Positions 12,536 to 24,731 of a stretch of 64,000 nt of DNA are shown one piece after another. Each line of letters starts with the position of its first letter. Position 1 is the stretch's first letter. Both the position numbers and the translations under genes were made by a program. This DNA comes from Xestospongia bergquistia (taxonomy: Eukaryota; Porifera; Demospongiae; Haplosclerida; Petrosiidae), in assembly GCA_963965975.1 (NCBI GenBank), contig OZ014414.1, positions 5,431,501-5,495,500 on the forward strand, given 5' to 3'. The notes below the pieces were generated by a model. It saw nothing but the letters and a program-made list of their open reading frames with translations. It was not told the DNA's origin and searched no databases.

Positions 12536-12729
12536 TTGAGCCTAATGGTAGAAGTGGAGAATCGTCTGACTCTGATGAAGAACTAGGCCAAGGGGATAAT
12601 GAACAACTATCTCTGCTTTCCTGGTCTGATAAAAATATTCAAGTGTATATATATATATTTACTATTTTGCTAAAGGTGTTCATGTCAGAACTGTCAGATA
12701 ATGACATCTGCACAAGAGTGTATATATTG

Positions 12730-13499
12730 TAAAGAGATTCCACAACTAACTAGCAGAAGTATCACTCCTAGTACATGTATTACTGAACACACAGGATTTC
12801 ATACTGTGTGTCTGAACATATGGGTACTACAGGTGGCTTATTATCAGTACAGACAGGATCATTAGCTTCACCAATGAATGAGTATGCTCATTATGTTATG
12901 ATGTCATGAATACATCAATTCCTATAGGCGTTACAGATATACAGCATATCGACAGTTGACAAGATGGTGTTGGGGTTGGCTGGGAAACAGATGAACACAC
13001 TTGAATTCTTTCATCCTAAACATCACATTTTACTCGAGTTCCCACAGATTTCTAAAACAACATAACTATGTATCAAAAGTCTCTTGGTTCTTACTTGTCT
13101 TGGTTCTTCTAACTGACTTCCACTCTCACAATCCATTATCAACAATTACTTCAGTCATGTTCTCTAGCATCTACACAATGTGTAAATTATAAGGCAATAT
13201 ATGTTACTGTTATTAGCCTGTCAATGTACCTTATACAATGCCTTTCCCTTTTCTCATATACAGTCCTTAACTTTTTAACTTTTGGGCCAGAAGAGTTAGT
13301 ATCTAATTTTCTCTTAGAGATTGTTGAAACAGCTTCAGATTTCAACTTTCTTCTCACTTTATGCCAAATGAACGTTGAATTAGTGAGCTTTGTTCATAGC
13401 AGTCACATGTGAAGTGATTGCTACAAAGACTACTATATATTTTGTGATGGACCAAATCAACGATCTCTACTGCATTTAACTTGCTCTATCCATTTCTTC
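12730..13499. other. Spacer with a possible basic minus-strand exon
   Basis: Mostly non-coding. Between about 13,390 and 13,240 the minus strand has one open, Lys/Arg-rich frame (HKVRRKLKSEAVSTISKRKL...). It is compatible with an exon or a transposase tail, but no family can be named. Confidence 0.3.
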
Positions 13500-13688
13500 T
13501 CAGGCTTTGTTTACACGACAATGTTTTCGGTCCAAATCTGTTTCGTTTTGTATCCGTTTACTGCTTGCGTTTACATGTAAATGATGAAAACGCAAACACA
13601 AATGGCAACGATGGGCAAAACGAATCGTTTTCAAAACACTGTGTTTCTTGTCTACGTGTGAACACTGAAAACGCAATATCACTCAATA

Positions 13689-14953
13689 TGGAGGCAACAC
13701 AAAGAGTGATGGGTCTCTTGGCTTTATTCAGTCTATTGTCAACCTTGATTTCTTTCCGCCATCTAAACTTCTTATTGATGTACATCACTGCTTCTACTTA
13801 CTATCGAATGAAGAGGAAAATATGCCATGCTGCACCTTCGGGAAGAAACCCTGGGAAAGTCTATGAGAAAAAGAGGAGTCCAAGAAGTTGTTGGATTAGG
13901 CATGGAAGAACTCAGGTATGGTGAGACAACTTTGTAAATGATGTTGTGGTTAGCCAAGAATGGAAGGAGAATTTCTGAATGGGTAAAGAAAACTTTTTGA
14001 AACTTTGCAATGAATTATGTCCATACATACAGAAGAAGTCAATATGAGATCATCTATTTCAGTTGAGAAACAAGTAGCTGTAACACATACTACTTATCTG
14101 ATGAGGGAAGACTCTGTAAGTCAGCAAATGCTTTTGGGATCGTTTGATCAACTGTTTCATAATTAGAAGTGTGTCCTATGCATTGACTGTATATTTGGGT
14201 CCTAAATATATTAAGCTACCTATAACTGAGCAAGAAGTAAAAGACAAAGTAGAAAACTTCTATAGAGTGTTTGGAGTCCCAAAGTGTATTGGTGCCATTG
14301 ATGGAACTCACATAGATATTAAAGCACCTACTCAAAACCCTACTGACTATATCAACAGGAAGAGTCGATACTCTCTTTATGTACAAGCTTGTTGTGATTA
14401 CAAGTATTGTTTTCTCGATGTTGTTGTGAAATGGCCAGGCAGTGTTCATGATGCTCGAATCTTTTTCTACTCACAGCTAAATCACCTATTGAAAACTAAA
14501 AAATACCTCCTTGTCTGAGACAAATTGTTGAGGACGCAGACCCAATACCTATATTTTTCAGGTGACCCTGCTTACCCATTGTTACCATATCTCATGAAAG
14601 AATATGCTAATGGTGGATCATCTGCGCAAGAACAATACTTTGGGTACAAATTGTGCAGCACTTGTAATGTTATTGAATGTTCATTTGGCAGGCTTAAAGC
14701 TCGTTTTGGTGCACTGAAATGTGCCATGGATTTTAATCTACATGATTTGCCTTATGTTATTTATGCATGCTTTATCCTCCATAATTTTTGTGAGCTCAAT
14801 CATGAGACTATTGGTGAAGATCAAGTACAGCAGGCTGTACATTATGATAAAATTTTTCAACCACCTGTAGGCTCAAGCAGATCCGTCAACCACTGTAACG
14901 AGGTGGAAGGCAAGAGAGTCAAAAGAGTGCTTACATCATATTTTGACCCATAA
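13689..14953 (+). pseudogene. HARBI1-type transposase, disrupted
   Basis: This is the Harbinger nuclease. The N-terminal part (13,689-14,140) is readable only by switching frames: an ENFLKLCNELCPYIQ helix region, then SISVEKQVAVT and [15 protein letters not shown], the usual helix-turn-helix lead-in. The catalytic domain is in two frames. The first, 14,144-14,518, has the first Asp in [11 protein letters not shown]. The second, 14,525-14,953, has the second Asp in GDPAYPLLPYLMKEY and the Glu in VIECSFGRLKARFGAL. A TGA at 14,516 and a frame break at about 14,520 separate the halves. The DDE residues are kept, so the family call is firm. The protein cannot be made from this copy without frameshifting. 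Confidence 0.92.
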
Positions 14954-15106
14954 TAGTATTTAAAATGGTCTCCATTTTAATTTTGTTCAATAATAAAAAT
15001 CTCTTGATTTGATGAAATGATGATTTATAATACAATAATTGTATTAGTTTTGATTTGAAATAAGTGATTATGATGCTCAGTTAAACAATAAATATGAAAT
15101 TGATTA

Positions 15107-16004
15107 TCATGAAGAGTCAGAGTTGAAAGGTTGAGGAAAAGGAACTCCACTGTAACTACTTGAAGGTGATTGCCTATACATTTGAGGAAATTGATGGTTA
15201 CTTTGATATGCATAGAGTGTTGGTGGTGGAGGGATTATGAAATGCTTCAAAAGACAGAAGCTTTCAGAAATTGAATTAATTAGCTTCTCCATATTATCTG
15301 AAAGCTTTGTCATGGTTTCACTATATTGCTCTTCAAATGTGTCCATTTGCTCTACTAGCTTCTTAATAACCAACTCTTCTTGGGCAAATGACAGCAATTG
15401 AGCATCGAAAGGCAACTTTCATTTCATTCGCTCATGTTTGTACGTGGTTAGTTTTCCATCCAACAGCACTCTTCTTTTTCTTATAATATCCTGATTACTG
15501 GCAGGTGCTTCGTCTGTAGTATCATCTGTAGTGACATCATTGTGATCTATTTCACTTAGTGTCTCTACAACAAAGTCCTCTATGTTGCTATGAGTATTGT
15601 CATCAACCTGTTCTACAATTTCTGTGCTCTCTAGTCCTCCCTCGAATTTTCTCACAGAGTTCGTAGTATAACATAACTACCCGGCCATGCCCATTATGAC
15701 AACCAGAGTCAACTGCCTCCCTAAACTTAATTCATATTGCCTTAAGCTTTGAAGTCAATATTTTTTTTGTTACCTGCTCCTTTGTATGTGGATAATCTTT
15801 CAAACAGTTGTCTCTAGCCTCCTCTAATGTTACTGGTAACTCTTGGTGCATAAGAGAAAGGATATCGTCATACTTAGTTTTGACTGACTCCCAATCCACA
15901 TTTTCTGATATCTTCTTTACCTTGTAGTCATGAGTAACATTCAATAAGAGTTCAGCCTCATCATCAGTCTATTTAATGTCCTCTTTCTTTTGACCAGTAG
16001 ACAT
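15107..16004 (-). pseudogene. Harbinger Myb/SANT-like partner protein, disrupted
   Basis: Harbinger elements encode a second, DNA-binding protein that carries the nuclease to the nucleus and the transposon ends. Here the minus strand starts at 16,004 with MSTGQKKEDIK and immediately meets TAG where the first conserved Trp of the Myb-like domain is expected. It then reads TDDEAELLLNVTHDYKV and ENVDWESVKTKYDDIL (15,960-15,850). After a frame change there are FREAVDSGCHNGHGRVV and YYELCEKI (about 15,735-15,655), an acidic middle (15,655-15,420) and a C-terminal coiled coil with EELVIKKLVEQMDTFEEQ and a proline/serine tail (15,415-15,107). Gene order and content match the family. At least three breaks make it non-functional. 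Confidence 0.85.
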
Positions 16005-16623
16005 AACTTGCTTTCTTCAAACCACTCCTTTTGCAATGTGCTTCGTCATGTGATTACTATGAATTATTAGCAAATAGTTAATTTTTATTAGCTACGTTTC
16101 CGTTTCCATGTGAACGCGTAGAAAACGCAACACTGGTTTGTGCATTTATTATATCATTTCTTGGAGCAGTTATCGTGTAAACGGAGCCTCAGTATTGGAT
16201 CTTTGGGAAACTTGTATAGGGTAACTTCGTCACTGTGAATGCTAGAACAACCAGTTGCAACACATCTGTTATGCATTTCTTAGTCCTATGTTAAGAAATG
16301 TGTTACTACTCTGGCGACACTGGAAGTAACGCCCATGAGACTGGGCAGTATAATTATTTCAGCCATACATTTTGTTTTGATATTAGATTTCTACAATAGA
16401 ATGACTAGTATTGCACAAATTTTTTACATATTTGCATGTTACTACAAGGTCTTTCAGTTTAGTCAGAATATGAAAACCATTTCTGTTACCCTTCAAATTT
16501 ACATTATTTGGATATGCATCACCAACTCTTATATGTTCATGGCATAAACGGCAACAACTTCATCAGGAAGTGTGAGGTCACTTTCCTTCAATTTTACTTT
16601 TGAGTCGCAATCTTCAGACCATT

Positions 16624-17080
16624 TTAACGTTTTTCGAAGACAATGCCAACATACTTTGCTTTACGCAGCTCAGTCTCATATATAATTTTTAGTTGTTCTT
16701 CTAATGTCTTTCCATTTAATAAAAACAGCAAGGCCTTGGTGTTTGCTTCATCATCATTTTTGAATGTTTGTGGCAAAACATAAGAACAAACAGATTGTTC
16801 AAAGCAATAAGCTACTTGGCCTGCTTTTATATCATAGTCAATCTTTTGATGCTTCTTTAACTCTTCATTCCAATGTTTCACTTCTTTCATCAATTGTTTT
16901 ACCTTTACTTCTACTTCTTTAATTCTATCACTGAGCGACTGCCTTTCTTTGTTGCCTTCTCTGAGTTCAGTGTTTAATTTATCAATATTAATGTCTTTTA
17001 ATAACACAATTTTTTCCTCTTCAAGGGCTACAATTTCAATTTTAACTTTTTCCATATCATCAGGAGTCTCTATTGTTATC
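16624..17080 (-). CDS. Coiled-coil protein, last exon, function unknown
   Basis: A minus-strand exon begins after an acceptor (GATAACAATAG) near 17,072 and runs to a stop at 16,624, about 150 codons. Roughly residues 8-85 are a strongly charged coiled coil (KVKIEIVALEEEKIVLLKDI, then RIKEVEVKVKQLMKEVKHW). The remaining ~65 residues look globular: AYCFEQSVCSYVLP, LLFLLNGKTLEEQLKIIYE, and a KAKYVGIVFEKR end. I do not recognise the family. Upstream exons cannot be traced with confidence because transposon debris begins at about 17.6 kb on the same strand. Continuous frame without a stop suggests a real host exon. Confidence 0.5.
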
Positions 17081-17589
17081 AAACAGTAACACTTGCAAAC
17101 GTTTTAAGATAATTAAGATATTTATAATGTTACAGAAATGGAAAATGGACCAGAAAATCACATTTATGAATGTTATAAAGATAACAATCTACACATCCAA
17201 AAACAAGGCGAATGTTTTCATAGTGTAACACGTCTCAAAATAGGCTTGTATATTCACAAGAGAATTCACAGTGTTAAGTAATAGAAAAATATCAATACAT
17301 GCATTGTTTCTATCAAGAATCCATAATGTACCACTATGTTTTCATTGATGTAATTATTAGGAAAGAAACAACATAGTAAAAAGATGCTGTATCTAGAAAT
17401 GATTTATAATCATTTATTTTTCTTCATATAGTTAACTCATTATAACTAAATTTATTTTTTCATAGCATATATATTTAATGAATAAATGTTATTAGAATTG
17501 TTATGATCACAAATTAATGCCAACCTAGGAGTTTCTTCTCTTTCTATTGTCTGTAGTTCTGTACTGTCTCTGAAGACACATCTTTCAGT

Positions 17590-18379
17590 ACATTCATGTA
17601 CTATATTGACAGTATGATAAATTCTTGAAGAGAAAACAGTTTAAATTAAGTTTGTCTTTCAATTCCATTAGAGGACAATCAAGTTTATTTGTCAAGTCTT
17701 CTCCAGATGGTGAAGTCATTTTCAAGAGACAACGAATTAAACAGAAAGAAAGTCCTGTAATATCTGCTGTCAAGTAGCAACCAATCACAACACCATATTG
17801 ATATGTCCCCTATGATAGAGAATAATTGAAAAACTGTAGTATGAAATTATCCACATACCTCAGATACAACAATTTTACAGCATTTCCTACATAAACAAGA
17901 TTTTTATGTTTATCGATGACTCCTTCATACTGTTTACAGTAGTCTCATTAGTTACAACTGAAGTGTTATTATATTGAAAACTAGCTTGTAGAGCTGTAAT
18001 GTGCTGATCACCAACATTGCGTAACATGACAGCAACATCACCAATTTCCTGCAATGGACAGTCATGAACCTGTGTGTTACCTGAATAAATTTGGAACTGA
18101 GCTAATATTCAACAAAATCAAGCTCAGAGTGCCTGGATTGTAAATTTTTTTGTGTGAATAAAGATCACAAGAGGATACAAAATTAAAAATGAATAGTTGG
18201 GTTGACCCATAGTTGAACCAAACTCTTTCCACTACTATTACATTAAAATATGTATTTTTAACATTATACTTACCATCTTCCATCAATGAAACAACTACCA
18301 CTATACACATGTCTGATACTCTCCAGTTTGGAAAACCTATTGGCAATGTCACAACTTGGAACTTTTTTATTACCATATA
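17590..18379 (-). pseudogene. KDZ/Plavaka-like transposase remnant, C-terminal part
   Basis: Just left of the first gypsy element the minus strand reads KKVPSCDIANRFSKLESIRH and then VYSGSCFIDGR up to a GTAAGT donor near 18,274. This PSxDIAxxFxxLExxRH-x-SG block is the region that follows the conserved His-rich core in Plavaka/KDZ-type transposases. More minus-strand exons follow: EIGDVAVMLRNVGDQHITAL (about 18,050-17,990) and GVVIGCYLTADITGL (about 17,800-17,740). A 1-nt shift lies at about 17,935. The left flank of the gypsy insertion continues directly into the right part at 22,785-23,640, so this was one gene before the gypsy arrived. Confidence 0.6.
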
Positions 18380-18625
18380 TGTTGTGATATCTTGTTAACT
18401 TCACGTAGATATCAACTTAAAGTGTGTATATTTTTATAACTCTATAATGGGAGAACAATAAAGAAGACTGTTACCAAAAACATAAGAAAGTAACTTAAAT
18501 ACAAGTAGAATAAACAGTGCTAACAGAAAGGTGTGAACACTAAAAGATTAACAACTAATCAACCAATACATAAGTGTCAATAACACAAATTAACAAGTCT
18601 ACTAAATTGTAGTTAACATACAACA
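18380..18625 (-). repeat. 3' LTR of gypsy no. 1
   Basis: Starts (element sense) TGTTGTATGTTAAC next to the purine tract and ends GATATCACAAC. It pairs with 22,536-22,783. Confidence 0.9.
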
Positions 18626-18647
18626 TTCCCCCCCTCCCCCAATTAAC

Positions 18648-21600
18648 TTAAGTAGTTACTGCTTTTGGGGTTACATGATCATAATAAGTAAGTCTTTCAG
18701 GTGGTCTGCGATTATGAGTAGGATATCGAGATTCTTCTTGAACTAGTTGAGGTGCTTCTGTTCTGGGCTGTGATGGTAACATCATGAATGCATCATCCAT
18801 AACATTATTAGGTGGGTAACTACCATTCCATTTCCTAAGATGGTCAATGTGTCTTTTCCAACATAATCCTTGTTTTAGTTCAATTAAATAGGTTAGTGGT
18901 CCTAATCTCTTAACAATAACTCCTGGTATCCATTTTTCTCCTTGACAAAAATTTCTTGCCATTACGTTTTGTCCTACAATCATTTCTCTTGATGTAGAAT
19001 GGCGATCGTGGTGTCTTGCTTGTTCAGCTTGTTTTTCCATAACTCTTTCTTTAGGGTTAGGTTTGAGCAGATCAAATCGAGATTGTAAACTTTTGTTAAG
19101 AAACATCATACATGGTGCTCTATTCGTAGTAGCATGTGGCATCATACGGTATCTAAAAAGAAAGTTAGCCAGGCGATGCTGGAAACTTCTGTTACCGTTT
19201 GTGCTAGCTTTCATAGCTTGCTTGAACATTTTGCTAAGCCATTTGATGACGGATGATAGAGTGAGCAGTGAATATGCTTCACACCCCTTTCTTTGAGAAA
19301 GATACAAAATTCTTTAGACATAAATTGTGGTCCATTATCTGAGACCAGTTGCTGAGGTAATCCATAAGATGAGAATAATCTTCGTAAGATAGCTATGGTT
19401 GCTGGCACGGTAGTACTAGACATTTCAAACACTTCAGGCCATTTAGAGTGTGCATCAACTACTATTAAAAACATCTTTCCTTGAAATGGACCTGCGAAGT
19501 CAATATGGATTCTGTTCCACGGTGATGTAGGCCATGTCCAAGGATGAAGTGGGGCTACTGCCGGTGCATGCTTATGGCTTTGACATGCTAGACATGATTT
19601 AGCGAGGTCCTCAATATCTTTATCAAGGCCTGGCCACCACACATAGCTTCTTACAAGACTTTTCATTCTTGGCATGCCTATGTGCTTATTGTGTAGCTCT
19701 TCTAATACATAGTTTTGAAATTTCTTTGGAATAATTACACGTATTCCCCACATTATACAATCTCCCTCCAGCATTAATTCTTGACTTCTTGTACTGAAGG
19801 GTTTCAGTTCATGTGGAATTACTCATGGCCATTCACCTCTAGTGTAAGTCAGAACTTTACTAAGAACTGGGTCATTTCTTGTCGCAATTTCAATCTGCAC
19901 TGCCGTGACTGGCAATGTTTGTATATGTGATAAATTGAAAATTGTAGGTTCTCTAGAAGAGACAACAGCATCTTCTCTAGAGTCTGGTAATGGTAGTCGA
20001 GACAATCCATCTGCATTAGCATGAGTGAGTGTCGACTTATACTCAATGTTAAACTGGTAGGCTGATAAGAGAATTGCCCATCGTTGTAAACGTGCTGCTG
20101 CTAGTGGAGGTATTCCCTTTTTGGCTCCAAATATTGCCGTAAGTGGTTTGTGATCTGTGTAAAGAGTGAAGTTACGCCCATAGAGGTATTGATGGAACTT
20201 TTTCACTACACACATAAGAGATAGAGCTTCCTTCTCTAACTGTGCATAGTTTCTCTCACTTGATGAAAGTGTCATCGAGGCAAATGCAATTGGTCGTTCA
20301 CTTCCATCTGGTAAGGTATGAGAGATGATGGCTCCAATACCGTATGCTGAAGCATCCCCTGCAAGTGAAAGAGGTAAAGTAGGGTCATAATGAACTAATA
20401 CCTGGGATGAAGTTAAGGTCTTCTTTGCTTCCTGGAAAGCTTCTGAACATTCAGACGTCCACTGCCACTTACAGTTGTGTTGTAGCAAGTTATTCAGTGG
20501 GTGGATGATAGTGGCTAGATTAGGTATGGACTTTCCGTAATAGTTTAACAGTCCGAGAAAAGATCGGAGCTCTTGGATATTTCTCGGTTCTGGAGCGTGA
20601 ACAATTGCTTCGAGCTTACTATTTGTAGTATGCAAACCCTCTGCATCAATCTTGTGACCCAAATATTCCACAGAATTCTGTAGAATCTCACACTTGGCCT
20701 TCTTGATGTGGATGTTGTACTTCTGTAGCTGTTTGAATATTGAAGCAAGATTGCACAAGTGGTCTTGATCGTCTTTACGAGTCACTAGAATGTCGTCAAT
20801 GTAACATATGATGTTGGGTATATTTTGAAGGATAGTATCCATAAGCCTTTGAAAAATAGCTGGCGCTGATGTCACCCCAAATGGTAAGCGAGTATACTGG
20901 TAAAGTCCTTTGTGTGTGTTAATAGCCACATTTTTTCTTGATTCGTTGTCTACTGTAAGTTGTTGGTAGTCTTGAGACAGATCCAGTTTCGTAAATTTCT
21001 TTCCACCAGCCAATGTAGCAAATAAATCTTCTGGTTTAGGGAGTGGATACTGATCCACCTCCATCACTTGGTTGATTGTGACTTTATAGTCACCACAGAT
21101 GCGGTACTTCCCATCTTTCTTGGGTACTGGGACTATTGGTGATTCCCAATCACTGTGGTCTACTTTAACAATTGCACCGATGGCTTCAAGTCGGTCTAGT
21201 TCCTCTTCAATAGACATTTTAATAGCAAACGGAACTGGTTGGGGTTTGCAAAATCGTGGAGTTGCATCCTTTCTAATGTGAAGCTTTGCCTGATATGAAG
21301 TAATAGTTCCCAAGTCTTCTTTAAACAAATTGGCATAACGTTCCAGCAGGCCTTGTAGATTAGTATCTTGTACTGCTGTTACTGCAGCAATTTTTTTCCA
21401 ATCTAGCGGATACAGTTCAACCAGTTTCTTCCCAATAAACTGGGACCATTTTCTTTAACAACGATTAAAGTGAGCATTTCTTTTTGTTCACCATACTCCT
21501 CATTTACTTCTATCTTCCCTAGGACTTTCATTTGTTCCTTTGTATACGTTTTTAAGGTCATGTTGGACAGTTGAACTTTCATTCTTGGTAGCAATTTTTT

Positions 21601-22512
21601 CATTGTTGCCTCAGATATTAGGGAGACTGCTGCACCCGTGTCAACCTCCATCGTCAGAGGCTTATTATTTATTAGCAGCTCTATTGTGATTAGTCTAGTA
21701 GACTTTTCTCCAATTGTTAACAGCTGATAATCCTCTGCATCGCTATCCTTTGAGTCCACATACTTTGTCTCTGGGTTACATCTATTTGCATTTGATTTAG
21801 CTGGCTTTGATTGGCAAACTGTTGCAATGTGCCCTTTCTTGCCACAGTTGTGACATTTTGCATCTAGAAATTTACATTTTTCCGCCGTATGGTTTTGCTT
21901 ACCACATCGATGGCAGGCGTCTCTTCCCCCTTTATCTTTGGGTTTCTGGGAGGGCCGTGTTATCTTTTGGACTATCCTGTCTCCTCCTTGTAGAGACTTC
22001 GAGTTTTTGTCTGCCGCTTCCATTCTTTGGGCGAGATCATAAGCTTTCGCAAACGTTAAGTTGTCCTCTGTTAGCAACCTTTTTTGAATGCTTTCACTTC
22101 TCAGCCCACATACGAGTCTATCCCGTAGTGCATCATTTAGCTGTTCGCCAAAGGCACAGTGGGTAGCTAGCCGACATAGTTTGGCTATGTACTGTGCCAG
22201 TGATTCTCCAACTGCTTGATTTCAACGATAAAAATGGAACCTTTCTGCAATGACCATCGGCTTTGGCTGAAAATGTGTCGTGAGTGCACTCACAAGGTCC
22301 TCGTAGGACTTATCTTGTGGCCTTTCTGGTGCTGTGAGATTGTGTAGTAAAGAGTAATTCTTCGCTCCAATTACTCTAAGGAATACTGCTACTTGCTTCT
22401 CTTCTGAAATAGAGTTAGCTTGGAAATAGAGACTTGCACGTTCCAAATAGGCAGCAACCGTTTCTGATTCAGGTTGAAACTCCTGAAGGTGACCAAAAGT
22501 AGACCTTGCCAT
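18648..22512 (-). pseudogene. gypsy no. 1 gag-pol polyprotein, disrupted
   Basis: Order along the minus strand is as follows. Gag begins MARSTFGHLQEF near 22,512. There is an in-frame TGA at about 22,220. Two CCHC knuckles lie at 21,905-21,820 (CHRCGKQNHTAEKC, CHNCGKKGHIATVC). The retroviral-type aspartic protease has DTGA at about 21,640. Reverse transcriptase has YIDD at about 20,795, and RNase H (DASAYGIGAI, YTDHKPL) follows by about 20,150. An in-frame TGA at about 19,820 precedes the integrase, which has an HHCC finger, IDFAGPF and SDNGPQF. A frame break falls at the integrase third acidic residue near 19,235. A chromo-like/C-terminal region ends at 18,648. A one-base loss near 21,405 also breaks the protease-RT junction. 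I count two nonsense and two frameshift changes, so this copy is inactive. Confidence 0.9.
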
Positions 22513-22535
22513 ATCCACTAACCCTTGTCGCCAGT

Positions 22536-22783
22536 TGTGATATCTTGTTAACTTCATGTAGATATCAACTTAAAGTGTGTATATTTTTATAACTTTATAA
22601 TGGGAGAATAATAAAGAAGACTGTTACCAAAAACATAAAAAAGTAAAAAAGTAACTTAAATACAAGTAGAATAAACAGTGCTAACAAAAAGGTGTGAACA
22701 CTAAAAGATTAACAACTAATCAACCAATACATAAGTGTCAATAACACAAATTAACAAGTCTACTAAATTGTAGTTAACATACT
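22536..22783 (-). repeat. 5' LTR of gypsy no. 1
   Basis: Near-identical to the 3' LTR; it has an extra ~9 bp in an A-rich run. An ATG inside it (22,557) is in frame with gag across the primer-binding site, but the other LTR has ACG there, so gag translation more likely starts at 22,512. Confidence 0.9.
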
Positions 22784-22784
22784 A

Positions 22785-23640
22785 CATATGTTTTGCATTC
22801 TAATCAAACCAGTGAAAGACTCTGTCCTAGTATATAGAATGAAACAGTGTATTTGATAACCTTTCAGTGTTATATGCTGATGTAGCACCAAATTGTCTTA
22901 TGCTGTCAAACAATGTGTAACATCAGATGGATCTTTGGCTTTCCTAACATTTCAGGAGAATGTACATTGATAAGATCTACAAACACTTGACAAATCTGTC
23001 TAAGCTCTTCATCATGAGTCAGATTGTAAAATGTGCAATACGTAATTTTGAAGATCTAAACATATTAATTATGATAGTGAAGCTATAATATTATAACCAT
23101 TTGTCATGTTTGAAAGAGTAAACCAAACAGCTTTCTTCTCAGCTGACAGGAATGGAGCAATAATGAACACACAGCTTTGGGCCCAAACTTTGTAGTCCTC
23201 GCCTAAGAAAGATTTGTGATATCTATGAAGAAATTTAAGTAACAAAAGCTTATTTATCTTGGTATTGCAAAATTTACCTACAAATATTTCCATGTAATTA
23301 AAACGTAAACATGTTTATCATAAGCATTGACTTAAGCTTGTATTTGTTGCTTTTTGATAAGATGTCTGATATACCATCAGCTCTTTTAGTAAATACTTAT
23401 ATGGTCCTAACAACACTGTGTGTAATCTTTCCACAGATATGTTCTGATAGAGATTGATAGGTAGTGACAGTAAAGGATTGTTTTTTCATGTAGGTCATAC
23501 TGTGTGTGCATTTCTGCTTTCTGCTTTTTAGTAGGAAGTTTATTGATCTTAGATAATGAATTAAGGATTCATGAGTTAGCAAAGTAAAAGGCAGAGTAAA
23601 TGATGTCGTCAACTGATTCAAATTTTATGTCAAATGGATG
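22785..23640 (-). pseudogene. KDZ/Plavaka-like transposase remnant, N-terminal part
   Basis: On the minus strand the first recognisable exon (about 23,240-23,090) reads KSFLGEDYKVWAQSCVFII and LSAEKKAVWFTLSN, then, after a short intron, THDEELRQICQVFVDLINVH and GKPKIHLMLH (about 23,020-22,930). After a frame change it reads IRQFGATSAYNTERY and RTESFTGLIRMQN up to the gypsy border. The series (x)GxDxKxWxQ, PKxHLxLH, RxFGxxxxxNTE is the usual core of Plavaka/KDZ proteins. Further upstream (23,600-23,340) a Lys-rich frame probably belongs to it. It is the same gene as 17,590-18,379, split by gypsy no. 1. Confidence 0.6.
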
Positions 23641-24730
23641 TGTTCAGTACTGTACCTCTATTTTTACCTCACTGCTTTACCTTACACCCTATAGTAGGTC
23701 TACTCCCCTAAAACAAGAATATATAGGTATACGATATTTACACTGTATTTTAACAGTGTAGTATGCAAAAAAGCTCTTTTCATAATGGAGTGGATAATGG
23801 TCTTTTTTGCCACCCAATATATTCTCCTTGTTAATCATCAGCAACATTAGCACAATGGTTTAGTTTGAACTGTAATTGTTTTATTGAACTGGGATGAGCT
23901 AGGTAATGATATATAGCACAGACCACCGATAAGTTTATTTTAAGGAAATTCAAATTTGCTATCCCATAATCCATTAGCAGTAATTTCGTATGACGCATCT
24001 ACTGGTGTGATAACTTGTGCAGCTTTTAAATTTTTGGCCCAAATTATTCACCTGATAATTTTTCAAATCTTCAGTAGCACTATACTTCTTTCCTACTACT
24101 ATTATCATTCCTTTAAATAGATGTATGTAATAATAATTATGCTATATAGTGACAATAATAGTTTAATGACAACAATACATTCAGAATTGTTATTGACAAT
24201 ACCTTCTTCTAGTTAAATTGATAACTAAAAAAGTAACTAGCTTGGTGTCATGCTCACTTGGCAAACAAAACACTTATAACCACACCTCTCATTATCACTA
24301 AATATACAACTTACTTAATTTTGGGCAAAAGTGTCTCCAGTACTTTTGCACTACTATGCGTTAATATTGCGATATATGCATATAGGAATATAACGCTAGA
24401 ATGTTGAGGTTCACACCAAGCTCTTTGGCTAACTTATGCAACAAACATATGCTCTCTCTCACAGTTCCATCTCAATACTCTATCCACTGCACACATATCA
24501 ATTTGAACTTAACACAAGCAATAGCTATATGTTTTGTGGTCATGGCATATTCTAGAAACCTATCACATCTTAAGAAGCTGTCAATTCAAGTAGTCTGTAT
24601 TTGCATTGGAAAGTGGGCTCTGAGATTGCTAGTGAGCTTAGTTTAACTTAGAGTTTTCATTACATCTCATGTTTTGAAGCTTAGTCAATAGTCAAATTTC
24701 TTATGATTGTCAATCCTTCAAAAATTGACT
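23641..24730. other. Non-coding spacer
   Basis: A minus-strand stretch near 24,020-23,955 (VITPVDASYEITANGLWDS) stays open for about 25 codons and could be another exon of the KDZ-like remnant. Nothing else is visible. Confidence 0.3.
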
Positions 24731-24731
24731 A

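Larger units (their letters stand above)
13503..16188 (+). mobile_element. PIF/Harbinger DNA transposon with both ends
   Basis: Left end GGCTTTGTTTACACGACAA and right end, reverse-complemented, GGCTCCGTTTACACGATAA match over about 19 bp. Both are flanked by the trinucleotide TCA (13,500-13,502 and 16,189-16,191), in keeping with the 3-bp target duplications of the superfamily, although TWA is more usual. Several GAAAACGCAA-type subterminal repeats lie inside both ends (13,590-13,680 and 16,090-16,135). The 2,686-bp interior has the standard two-gene layout: a HARBI1-type nuclease on plus and a Myb/SANT-like partner on minus, convergent. Confidence 0.88.
18380..22783 (-). mobile_element. Ty3/gypsy LTR retrotransposon no. 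1
   Basis: Two LTRs of about 246-250 bp (18,380-18,625 and about 22,536-22,783) enclose a gag-pol region read on the minus strand. In element orientation the 5' LTR is followed at once by a primer-binding site TGGCGACAAGGGTTAG (about 22,535-22,520). A polypurine tract AATTGGGGGAGGGGGGAA (about 18,643-18,626) ends at the 3' LTR. ATATG occurs at both outer borders and is the likely 5-bp target duplication; the exact LTR border is uncertain by 1-2 nt. The LTRs differ by about six substitutions and one 8-9 bp indel, so the insertion is fairly recent. It sits inside a KDZ/Plavaka-like gene remnant. Confidence 0.92.

Noticed and set aside
16335-16547. 70-residue hydrophobic frame right of the Harbinger element
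   Set aside because: Short, without domain, splice context or conservation clue.
22512-22557. gag start inside the 5' LTR
   Set aside because: The ATG is not shared by the other LTR and the frame would cross the primer-binding site; the start at 22,512 is more natural.
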